Of a stretch of DNA of 20,009 nt, positions 11,167 through 17,084 are shown piece after piece (the first letter of the stretch is position 1; each line of letters opens with the position of its first letter). A program made the position numbers and the translations under genes. The DNA lies in the IMG/VR virus record IMGVR_UViG_3300042731_006420, positions 1-20,009 of that record, one strand, 5' to 3'. Origin of the DNA: a virus. The notes beneath the pieces were generated by a model. That model saw only the letters and a list, made by a program, of their open reading frames with translations. It had not been told where the DNA came from and searched no databases.

Positions 11167-12064
11167 GCGTCCTTGGTTCTCATGGTATCCTAGAGATTAT
11201 ATTGCCGATGAAAAGGTAAAGGCTTTATCTGATGACGCAGAATTAGTGTATAGACGGGCGCTCGACGTTCTTTGGCAATCAAATGATCTACAATTGCCCA
11301 ACAATTGCTTGAAACTTGCTAACCAGTTGGCGCGTGGTTGGTCAGCAGAAAGATTCGAAAGTGCGTGGAATGAGATACAGACACCAGGCTTTGAGATACT
11401 AAAAACAACCGAAGATGGACTATGGGTTTACTCCAAGAGGTTGTGTAAAGAGGCAAAAAAGATTGAAAATATTAGCAAAAAAAGATCTGAAAGTGGGAAA
11501 AAAAGGGCTAAGCAAATGTTCAGCAATTGCTCAGCAAATGACAAACAAACGCTGAGCCATACAGATACAGATACAGATACAGATAATAATACCCCCCCCA
11601 TATCCCCCCTAAATGGGGGCGGTAGGGTGTCCTATAGTGAATCATTCGAACAGTGGTGGTCTCATTACCCAAAGAAGACCAACAAGAAGGCAGCCTTTAA
11701 AAAATGGAAAACGATCGGTAAAAACAAAGAGGCTACCGTATCGCAACTTGTGGACGCCATTAAGAATCAAGTTGAAAACGATCATTTCATTGGCAGAGAT
11801 GGCAATGAATATATTCCAGCGCCTGACGTTTGGTTGAATAAAGGCAAGTGGATGGACGAGGTGGTCAAAAAGAGTTCTGGATCCGAAACTAACACACCAC
11901 ACCCAACTACTTACGCCCAATGCCAGGACCTTGAGCGCAGGCAGATGGCCAGGGCCACGCTCGAGTACATGGAGGGATGTAACGATGGCGAAATTGACGG
12001 AGAAAATGGTTCAGGCAGAACTGAGTGCATTGAACATTGCCCTGACGGCCAGGAAGACACCTGA
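11153..12064 (+). CDS. phage replication initiation protein (DUF1376-type N-terminus, O-like C-terminus)
   Basis: A 303-aa protein starting at ATG 11153 with AAGGAG eight bases away; a GTG at 11144 in frame lies inside that site and is rejected. The N-terminal domain, PWFSWYPRDYIADEKVKALSDDAELVYRRALDVLW, is the DUF1376 pattern found in phage replication proteins. A lysine-rich helix and a repetitive linker (HTDTDTDTDNN, about residues 137-147) follow. The C-terminal part FEQWWSHYPKKTNKKAAFKKWKTI and YIPAPDVWLNKGKWMDEV match the end domain shared with many O-like and DnaT-like phage replication proteins. It probably binds the origin and recruits the loader-like protein downstream. Its last 80 bases overlap that gene; the residues after EYMEGC look non-homologous, so the natural end may have been extended by a frame change. 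Confidence 0.75.
   Translation: MSSDRRPWFSWYPRDYIADEKVKALSDDAELVYRRALDVLWQSNDLQLPNNCLKLANQLARGWSAERFESAWNEIQTPGFEILKTTEDGLWVYSKRLCKEAKKIENISKKRSESGKKRAKQMFSNCSANDKQTLSHTDTDTDTDNNTPPISPLNGGGRVSYSESFEQWWSHYPKKTNKKAAFKKWKTIGKNKEATVSQLVDAIKNQVENDHFIGRDGNEYIPAPDVWLNKGKWMDEVVKKSSGSETNTPHPTTYAQCQDLERRQMARATLEYMEGCNDGEIDGENGSGRTECIEHCPDGQEDT
11561..11584 (+). repeat. ACAGAT x4 tandem repeat in replication gene linker
   Basis: Four exact copies of ACAGAT encode a T-D repeat. Just upstream are AGCAAATG twice (11511, 11533) around the palindrome AGCAATTGCT (11522-11531), and just downstream an 8-base C run (11592-11599) and a CCCCC-TAAAT-GGGGG hairpin (11605-11619). Lambdoid origins lie inside the initiator gene with repeated sites, so this cluster is an origin candidate. 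Confidence 0.55.
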
Positions 12065-12347
12065 CGAAATTCGGATACAGGCCAGGGTGTTTTTTGGAGA
12101 TTGCTCTCATATGAGCCATGATCACTTCAAAGAAAGTATAAAGCGCTGCAGACAGGCATCTCCTTATTTTCCGACACCTCACGATGTAATTTCAAAGTAT
12201 CGCCTCATAAAAAGCGAGTCGGCCGCAAAGGCAGCAGCCCAGCTTCCTATGCCCGACAATATTCCGGACGAACAATTGGAGATCAACCGAAAGGGCATCG
12301 AGTCTGTCAAGAAAAGGCTTGCCCGAAAATTTGATATGAACCGATGA
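11985..12347 (+). CDS. helicase-loader-like replication protein, 120 aa
   Basis: The start is ATG 11985 behind GGAGGG; the open frame to 11931 lies in the replication gene. The helical protein begins MAKLTEKMVQAELSALNIALT. It then shows DEIRIQARVFFGDCSHMSHDHFKESIKRCRQASPYFPTPHDVISKY, a pattern seen in small phage helicase loaders and P-like proteins (helical bundle ending in R-x-x-S-x-Y-F-P-x-P-x-D-V). The C-terminal tail is flexible and basic (KKRLARKFDMNR). Placement directly after the O-like initiator, with an 80-base overlap, supports the loader assignment, which remains an inference. Confidence 0.58.
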   Translation: MAKLTEKMVQAELSALNIALTARKTPDEIRIQARVFFGDCSHMSHDHFKESIKRCRQASPYFPTPHDVISKYRLIKSESAAKAAAQLPMPDNIPDEQLEINRKGIESVKKRLARKFDMNR

Positions 12348-12354
12348 AAATGCA

Positions 12355-13467
12355 GTGATAGGTTTCAGTGGCTTGAATTATTACAACGACAACGACAAAT
12401 TTTCAGTAAAATGGCTAAGGTGTCTGATCGAGTCAAATCTAATACCGCACGGTGAAGTCGATGACAGAAGCATCACAGAAATCAAACCAGCAGAACTTAA
12501 AGGATTTAATCAATGTCACTTTTTCGCAGGCATTGGAGGATGGTCTTACGCACTTGCATTGGCTGATTGGCCCAGGAACAGACAAGTGTGGACCGGAAGC
12601 TGCCCATGCCAGCCATTCAGTGTCGCGGGGAAAGGCGAAGGAATTAGAGACGATAGACACCTTTGGCCCGCTTTTCGGTGGCTTATCGCGCAATGCAGAC
12701 CTGCAACAGTATTTGGAGAGCAGGTTGCGAGCCTCGATGGACGTGAATGGCTCGCTGGAGTACGTCTTGACCTGGAAGCGATGGGATATCGATTCGGGGC
12801 CGCCGATCTGTGCGCTGCGGGCGTCGGCGCGCCGCACATACGGCAACGACTTTGGTGGGTGGCCGACTCCAACCAGCAAGGAAAAAGCTGGTGGGGAATA
12901 CAAAGACCCGGAAAAAGCTTTGAAGCGTGCTCTGGGTCCGCATGCAAACGATCTTCGGGATTTTGCGCAAATGGCGGGGTGGCCCACACCAACAGATTCA
13001 ATGATGACAGAACAGGACATGGCACAGGCGATGACGGCCGGAAACAGTCTGAAACGAAAGGGCTATCAGGAGTCGAAGATTTTTTCGGGATGGCAGACAC
13101 CATCCGCAACGGACGGAAAGAGAGGAGGAATAGGGATCACGGATGGAATGACAGGGCAGAGTCTTACCCAAATGGCGAAAATGACCGGTTGGCCGACCCC
13201 AACAGCAACGGATTCATCAAAGAGAGGGAGCGTATCACCGAGACCTGGGATGATGGGTTTGTCGGAAACGGCCCCGCTTTCTGGGAAAATAGCAGAATCG
13301 TCATATGTAGGGACGGAAAAAATAGACGGATACCGGCTGAACCCCGCTTTTTCCCTTTGGCTGATGGGTTACCCACCGGAACTGTGGGCCTACTGCGTGG
13401 TGCCGGAAATGCGATCAATCCATACGTTGGCGCAAAGTTTATAGAGGCGTTTTTATCAATTCAGTGA
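12355..13467 (+). CDS. DNA cytosine-5 methyltransferase, phage type
   Basis: A 370-aa C5 methyltransferase that methylates cytosine using S-adenosylmethionine. The start is GTG 12355 with a weak ribosome site, chosen because residues 4-20 (FSGLNYYNDNDKFSVKW) belong to the phage-family N-terminus. Motif I HFFAGIGG ends near residue 62. The catalytic loop GSCPCQPFSVAGKG has Cys85. GEQVAS (121-126) replaces the usual ENV, and APHIRQRLWWVAD (159-171) is motif VIII. GNAINPYVGAKFIEAF near the end is motif X. The target-recognition part (about 172-330) contains four related segments, VADSN, VAHTN, MADTI and LADPN, each from the same DNA repeat. A long second frame lies entirely within this gene. The role is probably protection from host restriction. 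Confidence 0.9.
   Translation: MIGFSGLNYYNDNDKFSVKWLRCLIESNLIPHGEVDDRSITEIKPAELKGFNQCHFFAGIGGWSYALALADWPRNRQVWTGSCPCQPFSVAGKGEGIRDDRHLWPAFRWLIAQCRPATVFGEQVASLDGREWLAGVRLDLEAMGYRFGAADLCAAGVGAPHIRQRLWWVADSNQQGKSWWGIQRPGKSFEACSGSACKRSSGFCANGGVAHTNRFNDDRTGHGTGDDGRKQSETKGLSGVEDFFGMADTIRNGRKERRNRDHGWNDRAESYPNGENDRLADPNSNGFIKERERITETWDDGFVGNGPAFWENSRIVICRDGKNRRIPAEPRFFPLADGLPTGTVGLLRGAGNAINPYVGAKFIEAFLSIQ
12461..13444 (+). CDS. WPTP-repeat protein encoded inside the Dcm gene, +1 frame
   Basis: A 327-codon open frame lies entirely within the methyltransferase gene in the +1 frame. Its product has four spaced repeats: GGWPTPT, AGWPTPT, SGWQTPS and TGWPTPT. Before them is YVLTWKRWDIDSGPPICALRASARRT, and near the end YRLNPAFSLWLMGYPPELWAYC. 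From memory, proteins with spaced WPTP repeats and an L-N-P-x-F-x-x-W-L-M-G-Y/F-P ending occur in phages and metagenomes, some apparently without an overlapping methyltransferase; I cannot check this here. ATG 12461 has no good ribosome site, nor does GTG 12452, so translation is unproven. Either it is a genuine dual-coding gene or a by-product of conserved Dcm sequence. No function is known. Confidence 0.5.
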   Translation: MTEASQKSNQQNLKDLINVTFSQALEDGLTHLHWLIGPGTDKCGPEAAHASHSVSRGKAKELETIDTFGPLFGGLSRNADLQQYLESRLRASMDVNGSLEYVLTWKRWDIDSGPPICALRASARRTYGNDFGGWPTPTSKEKAGGEYKDPEKALKRALGPHANDLRDFAQMAGWPTPTDSMMTEQDMAQAMTAGNSLKRKGYQESKIFSGWQTPSATDGKRGGIGITDGMTGQSLTQMAKMTGWPTPTATDSSKRGSVSPRPGMMGLSETAPLSGKIAESSYVGTEKIDGYRLNPAFSLWLMGYPPELWAYCVVPEMRSIHTLAQSL

Positions 13468-13500
13468 CCAAGGGTGCGAATTAAAAAAAGGGATTTATCC

Positions 13501-13854
13501 ATGAGATATCCAATAGCGAGAGGAAGGACCAGGCAGCCGAAAAACGGCCCCAACAAAACAGAGCAGGAATACGCCGATAGGCTTGAGCAGATGCGAATGT
13601 GTGGTTTGGTTTTGTGGTACGGATACGAAAAGATAAAGCTGAAGCTGGCCAACAGAACATTCTTTACAGTAGACTTTTTTGTGATGAACAAGGATAGAGA
13701 GCTTGAGGCCCATGAGGTCAAGGGTGGATTCTGGGAAGACGACGCCAGGGTAAAAATAAAAGTGGCTGCTGAGCAGTTCCCGATCTTTAGGTTTATAGCT
13801 GCCCAAAAATTACCTAAGAGCAAAGGCGGTGGTTGGAAAATAGAGGAGTTCTGA
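13501..13854 (+). CDS. DUF1064-type PD-(D/E)XK nuclease
   Basis: ATG 13501 is chosen because AAAAAAAGGGA precedes it; an in-frame GTG at 13474 lies seven bases after the Dcm stop and is possible. The 117-aa product shows NKTEQEYADRLEQMRMCGLVLWYGYEKIKLKLANRTFFTVDFFVMN, then LEAHEVKGGFWEDDARVKIKVAAEQFPIFRFIAAQ. The TVDFF aspartate and the E-V-K of HEVKG form the D...ExK nuclease site. The pattern matches the phage DUF1064 family, thought to be Holliday-junction or flap endonucleases acting late in replication. It follows the replication and methyltransferase genes. Specificity is not shown. Confidence 0.82.
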   Translation: MRYPIARGRTRQPKNGPNKTEQEYADRLEQMRMCGLVLWYGYEKIKLKLANRTFFTVDFFVMNKDRELEAHEVKGGFWEDDARVKIKVAAEQFPIFRFIAAQKLPKSKGGGWKIEEF

Positions 13855-13877
13855 TAGGACAAAACGGAGGTTAATTA

Positions 13878-14777
13878 ATGAAACACCACAGGAGGAAAAA
13901 GATGTTCAAATTAAATAACATCAAGAATACGATTATTTTTTTTACAGCAGCCTTGTCAATCAGCATTCTTTTTGCTTGCTCATCACCAGCTGAGGTCAAT
14001 GTAGCTGACTATGGAAATGATGATGAGGCAATTTATGAGGCAATATCTATCGTCGCAGAGGGTGGTATTGTGAACCTTCCTCCAGTATCATACATAAACG
14101 AGCCGATACTTGTCGACAAGAGGGTAACGATTCGTGGAGAAGGTCACACAATGTCACTTTCCGGAGGTGCCGCAACCATTGCATATAAGACAGAATACTG
14201 TTCAGGGCCGGCGTTCATCGTAGTTATTGACGGCGTTGTCGTTGAAAACTTTTATCTGAGGGGAGAAACAGGGAACATTGATTGCGGAATAAGGGTTAAT
14301 GCATCAAGATTCACTGCTCGAAATATGACTATATCCCACATGGGAAAAGACGGCCTAAGAATCGGAGACGTTGAAAATAACTGTAATTATTGGAGATTAG
14401 ACAATGTTTATACTGTCGCAAATCTCCAGCACGGGATTCATATTCACTCAGACTACAGAAATGCAAATTGTGGTGTCGCAACGCTGTTGATATCGAGAGA
14501 TAACGCGGTTGACGGAGTTCGCCTCGGAATATGCACGGGTAATATATTCCAATCTGTAAATTCATCAGCAAACGGCGGATATGGTATCAGGTTCGGTGAC
14601 GATGCCAGGGGAAACATAGTTATTGGTGGCAATATCGAAAGAAATGCAAATGATGCTCAGGTTAAATTCGATATCGGATCTTCCGGAAACGTCGTCAAGT
14701 ATATGAGACTCGACAACGGAGCATGGTCAGACAATGGGAGCTTGAACGATATTGGTGTTGGTTTTGATTTGAGGTGA
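13878..14777 (+). CDS. lipoprotein with parallel beta-helix, 299 aa
   Basis: Residues 1-34 are a lipoprotein signal: basic MKHHRRKKMFKLNN, hydrophobic TIIFFTAALSISI, lipobox LFAC with Cys34, then SSPAEV. Two in-frame starts each have a good ribosome site: ATG 13878 (GGAGG) and ATG 13902 (AGGAGG), the second giving a more ordinary 26-residue signal peptide. The mature part resembles right-handed parallel beta-helix proteins (pectate-lyase or tail-spike type): ADYGNDDEAIYEAISIVAEGGIVNLPP, then repeated turns such as GIRVNASRFTARNMTISHMGKDGLRIGD, NLQHGIHIHS, AVDGVRLGI and GGYGIRFGDDARGNIVIGG. No catalytic residues can be named. A membrane-anchored beta-helix in a phage middle operon is unusual and suggests change of the host surface or blocking of other phages; that is inference. 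Confidence 0.78.
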   Translation: MKHHRRKKMFKLNNIKNTIIFFTAALSISILFACSSPAEVNVADYGNDDEAIYEAISIVAEGGIVNLPPVSYINEPILVDKRVTIRGEGHTMSLSGGAATIAYKTEYCSGPAFIVVIDGVVVENFYLRGETGNIDCGIRVNASRFTARNMTISHMGKDGLRIGDVENNCNYWRLDNVYTVANLQHGIHIHSDYRNANCGVATLLISRDNAVDGVRLGICTGNIFQSVNSSANGGYGIRFGDDARGNIVIGGNIERNANDAQVKFDIGSSGNVVKYMRLDNGAWSDNGSLNDIGVGFDLR

Positions 14778-14810
14778 TCTATGAACTGACAAAATATTGG
14801 AGGATTAACC

Positions 14811-15113
14811 ATGGAATTAATTATTATAATGTCATTATTTTTTGTGTTTATAGGGTTTTGCTTTTTTATGATCGCAAGGGCTCATTGGGTGTATGATCGT
14901 CAGATTGAGTGGAATCAAAAAGTTTACGATATGAGGAGTGCACTAATCGGCCGAAGAGATTACAAAACTCTTGTATTGTATGGATATGATGAACTTTTCG
15001 GTTCCATTATGTCATTTAATAAGATGATGTTGTATTTCTGGAGGTTCGATCTTAAAAAAATGGTTGTCGATTTGGATAAGTTTAACTTTGTTATCAATGG
15101 AGGTAGACCATGA
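14811..15113 (+). CDS. single-pass membrane protein, 100 aa
   Basis: This reads from ATG 14811 with TGGAGG seven bases upstream. An N-terminal membrane segment (about residues 2-22, LIIIMSLFFVFIGFCFFMIA) is followed by a basic-aromatic cytoplasmic part HWVYDRQIEWNQKVYDMRS and LYFWRFDLKKMVVDLDKF. No domain is recognised. The stop overlaps the start of the next gene as ATGA, so it is coupled to the holin-like protein. Together with the lipoprotein and the holin-like gene it may form an envelope or lysis cluster. Confidence 0.62.
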   Translation: MELIIIMSLFFVFIGFCFFMIARAHWVYDRQIEWNQKVYDMRSALIGRRDYKTLVLYGYDELFGSIMSFNKMMLYFWRFDLKKMVVDLDKFNFVINGGRP

Positions 15114-15490
15114 ACGAGCAATTACAACAAGCATTAGCGGATTTAATCAACAAGGGTGTTCAGAGCGCCGAAAAGGCGGGGGATTTTTTGCTGTCGGAGC
15201 TTCCTGGTGTGGTGCAACAGGTTATGGCGTGGAATTTCGTGTGGAGCTTGATTTGGTTTTGTTTGGGTGTTTTTTTAATTCCTGTTGTTATCTGGGCAAA
15301 CGTTAAAATTGTGAAAAAAATCGAAATAGAATATTGGGATGGGAGTGATTGGTTTCTCGTTTGTCTTGTTGATCTTGTTTTTCTTTTCCCAAGTGTATTA
15401 TTAATATCGAAAAACTTTGATTGGCTAAAGATATGGCTTGCGCCAAAGGTATGGCTGATTGAATACGCCGCAAACCTTGTAAAGCAATAG
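15110..15490 (+). CDS. holin-like membrane protein, 126 aa
   Basis: The N-terminal amphipathic region LQQALADLINKGVQSAEKAGDFLLSELPGVVQQVMAW resembles the start of phage holin-like proteins that carry an (A/G)-x-D-F-L-x-x-x-x-P-x-V-V-x-Q pattern. Two or three membrane segments follow: about 41-64 (NFVWSLIWFCLGVFLIPVVIW), about 82-100 (FLVCLVDLVFLFPSVLLIS) and possibly the amphipathic end WLAPKVWLIEYAANLV. It is translationally coupled to the preceding membrane gene. No endolysin lies next to it in this window, so the holin call rests on sequence style and small size and is tentative. Confidence 0.55.
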   Translation: MNEQLQQALADLINKGVQSAEKAGDFLLSELPGVVQQVMAWNFVWSLIWFCLGVFLIPVVIWANVKIVKKIEIEYWDGSDWFLVCLVDLVFLFPSVLLISKNFDWLKIWLAPKVWLIEYAANLVKQ

Positions 15491-15503
15491 GGGGGGGTAG
15501 ACC

Positions 15504-15752
15504 ATGACAGACAAAACAGACCAAGAATTTTACACAATGGAATATACTTGCTCCAACTGTGGGGCGTCTTTTCAGCGCCAAGTTCCAAAGGGCGAGGTGG
15601 CTTGGGGTAAAGGGGGCACTTGCCCTTATTGTGGATGTGTTGACAAAAGGATAAGTGTGGCTGATCGGTTCAGATACAAAAGGCCAGCGCTGGTGAGATG
15701 GACTAATATGTACGTGGTATTACCCCCAAATAAAAAATTTTTTGTGCGGTAA
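15504..15752 (+). CDS. zinc-ribbon protein, 82 aa
   Basis: This reads from ATG 15504 with a GGGGGGG run six bases upstream. It contains CSNCGASFQRQVPKGEVAWGKGGTCPYCGC, a C-x2-C...C-x2-C zinc ribbon similar to short FmdB-like or transcription-factor-type ribbons, and a basic, aromatic C-terminus VADRFRYKRPALVRW. It lies between the holin-like gene and a second Cys-rich gene. The function is not known; nucleic-acid or metal binding is likely from the fold. Confidence 0.68.
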   Translation: MTDKTDQEFYTMEYTCSNCGASFQRQVPKGEVAWGKGGTCPYCGCVDKRISVADRFRYKRPALVRWTNMYVVLPPNKKFFVR

Positions 15753-15770
15753 AAAATGGAGGATTGGATA

Positions 15771-16361
15771 ATGACATACAAAACAGAAAAACAAAGAGAA
15801 ACAATCGAGATAGACGTCAAGCGGTATGAGGTGTTTTGTGGGTGTAATGATGAACAAAGGGCATACCTAACAAGGGGTGGCACAGCTAATTGGGAGGGAT
15901 CGACAAAGTGCTCCAAATGCGGATTATGGAAGTGGTACTACCCCGACAAACCACTTACCGAAAAACCCTACGCAATGGTCCCGCTCGGTGACGAAAGGAA
16001 AATGGCTCGTGTTAATTTCGGAGAAGTTTTAGAGGGTTACAATGAAAACGATATTAAGGTTGGTATAAAAACAAAATATACAGAATACACCGGAAGATTC
16101 TGTGGATTCGATCACGAAATTGGGTATTTTGTTTTAGATACATACAATTACGGTACTGTAAAGTGCAGATTCTGCCGGCGACTAAAACCAATACCACCGA
16201 AAATCGATATGCTCACACCGGTATACATAAACTCAAGCCAACGAGGTCTATTCACCGGTTTTGATGATGATGGAAACCCGACTATTGCTCGGATTGAAAC
16301 TGTACCACGCATCCAGCTTCCGGACGGAACTTGGTATACATCGTTAGAAAAAAACTCTTGA
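15771..16361 (+). CDS. unknown Cys-containing protein, 196 aa
   Basis: ATG 15771 is chosen because GGAGG lies about ten bases before it; the open frame begins at ATG 15756, which overlaps that site. The N-terminal part carries FCGCNDEQRAYLTRGGTANWEGSTKCSKCGLWKWYYP, a likely metal-binding ribbon (C-x-C...C-x2-C). The middle has FCGF and CRFCRRLKP, perhaps a second pair. The C-terminus has beta-hairpin-like repeats (YINSSQRGLFTGFDDDGNPTIARIETV). No family is recognised. It is the last gene before a strong terminator, closing the middle transcript ahead of the packaging genes. Confidence 0.62.
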   Translation: MTYKTEKQRETIEIDVKRYEVFCGCNDEQRAYLTRGGTANWEGSTKCSKCGLWKWYYPDKPLTEKPYAMVPLGDERKMARVNFGEVLEGYNENDIKVGIKTKYTEYTGRFCGFDHEIGYFVLDTYNYGTVKCRFCRRLKPIPPKIDMLTPVYINSSQRGLFTGFDDDGNPTIARIETVPRIQLPDGTWYTSLEKNS

Positions 16362-16413
16362 TATAATAAAAAATCGCATTTAAGATATAGGCTATTCCTT
16401 CATCCCTGGTTTC

Positions 16414-16451
16414 GGCCTCTCGGACCTACATAGGCCGGGAGGCCTTTTTTT
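16414..16451 (+). terminator. Rho-independent terminator before terS
   Basis: GGCCTCTCGG (16414-16423) pairs with CCGGGAGGCC (16435-16444), ten pairs with one G-T, followed at once by seven T. The loop can add CCT/AGG pairs. It lies between the 196-aa gene and terS, so the packaging genes either have their own promoter, not evident in the remaining short gap, or need antitermination. Confidence 0.85.
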
Positions 16452-16466
16452 AGGAGTTTAGATAGC

Positions 16467-17084
16467 ATGGTAAAGCGAGTCGATTGGGTCCCTATAGAAC
16501 GCGAGATACGCGCCGGCCAACTATCCAACCGAGAAATTGCCCGTCAATACGACATTTCCGAAACAGCTATCCGAAAGAGAATAAAATCAAGAGGTATAAA
16601 GAGGGACTTGTCAAAGCGGGTGCGAGAGGAGGTTCGCACAAAACTGGTTCGCGGAGACGTTCGCACCGACAATGCGAACACAGATTCGGTATCAGATGAT
16701 CAGATTGTTGACGAGGCGTCTGACAGGGCATTAAGTATTGTTAGGTCACACCGTAAGTCGATCTTAAGCGGAAGGGTAATAGCAAACCAGCTTTCAGACC
16801 AATTGTCGCTCGTAGCCGACAACCGCGAGGCCATAGAGCAGGCCATAATTGACGACACTCCACCGGATGAAAACGGAAAGATCGATATCAAAAGGCGAAA
16901 CGCCATGTTAAAGGCGGTCTCGCTTCCTGCCCATGCAGGCGTATTGAGGGATCTTTCTGTTGTTTTGAAAAACATCATACCCCTTGAGAGACAGGCGTTC
17001 AATATAGACGAGACTGCAGACAGCGACGGTCCGGACGCCGTTTTGATTTCGTATCGAAAGAAAGACCAGGATGACGAAAAATAG
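16467..17084 (+). CDS. terS: terminase small subunit
   Basis: A 205-aa DNA-binding subunit of the packaging motor, from ATG 16467 with TAGGAG upstream. The N-terminus VDWVPIEREIRAGQLSNREIARQYDISETAIRKRIKSRGIKRDLSKRVREEV is the helix-turn-helix of phage small terminases, which recognises the packaging site. A coiled, oligomer-forming middle (about 80-130) and a C-terminal part LPAHAGVLRDLSVVLKNIIPLERQAFNIDE follow, the latter a known family ending for contact with the large subunit. The gene overlaps terL by 14 bases. The length is normal. Confidence 0.85.
   Translation: MVKRVDWVPIEREIRAGQLSNREIARQYDISETAIRKRIKSRGIKRDLSKRVREEVRTKLVRGDVRTDNANTDSVSDDQIVDEASDRALSIVRSHRKSILSGRVIANQLSDQLSLVADNREAIEQAIIDDTPPDENGKIDIKRRNAMLKAVSLPAHAGVLRDLSVVLKNIIPLERQAFNIDETADSDGPDAVLISYRKKDQDDEK

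Noticed and set aside
12439-13109. Minus-strand frames opposite the Dcm gene
   Set aside because: They are open because of the codon pattern of the two plus-strand frames; serine- and proline-rich without domain pattern or ribosome site.
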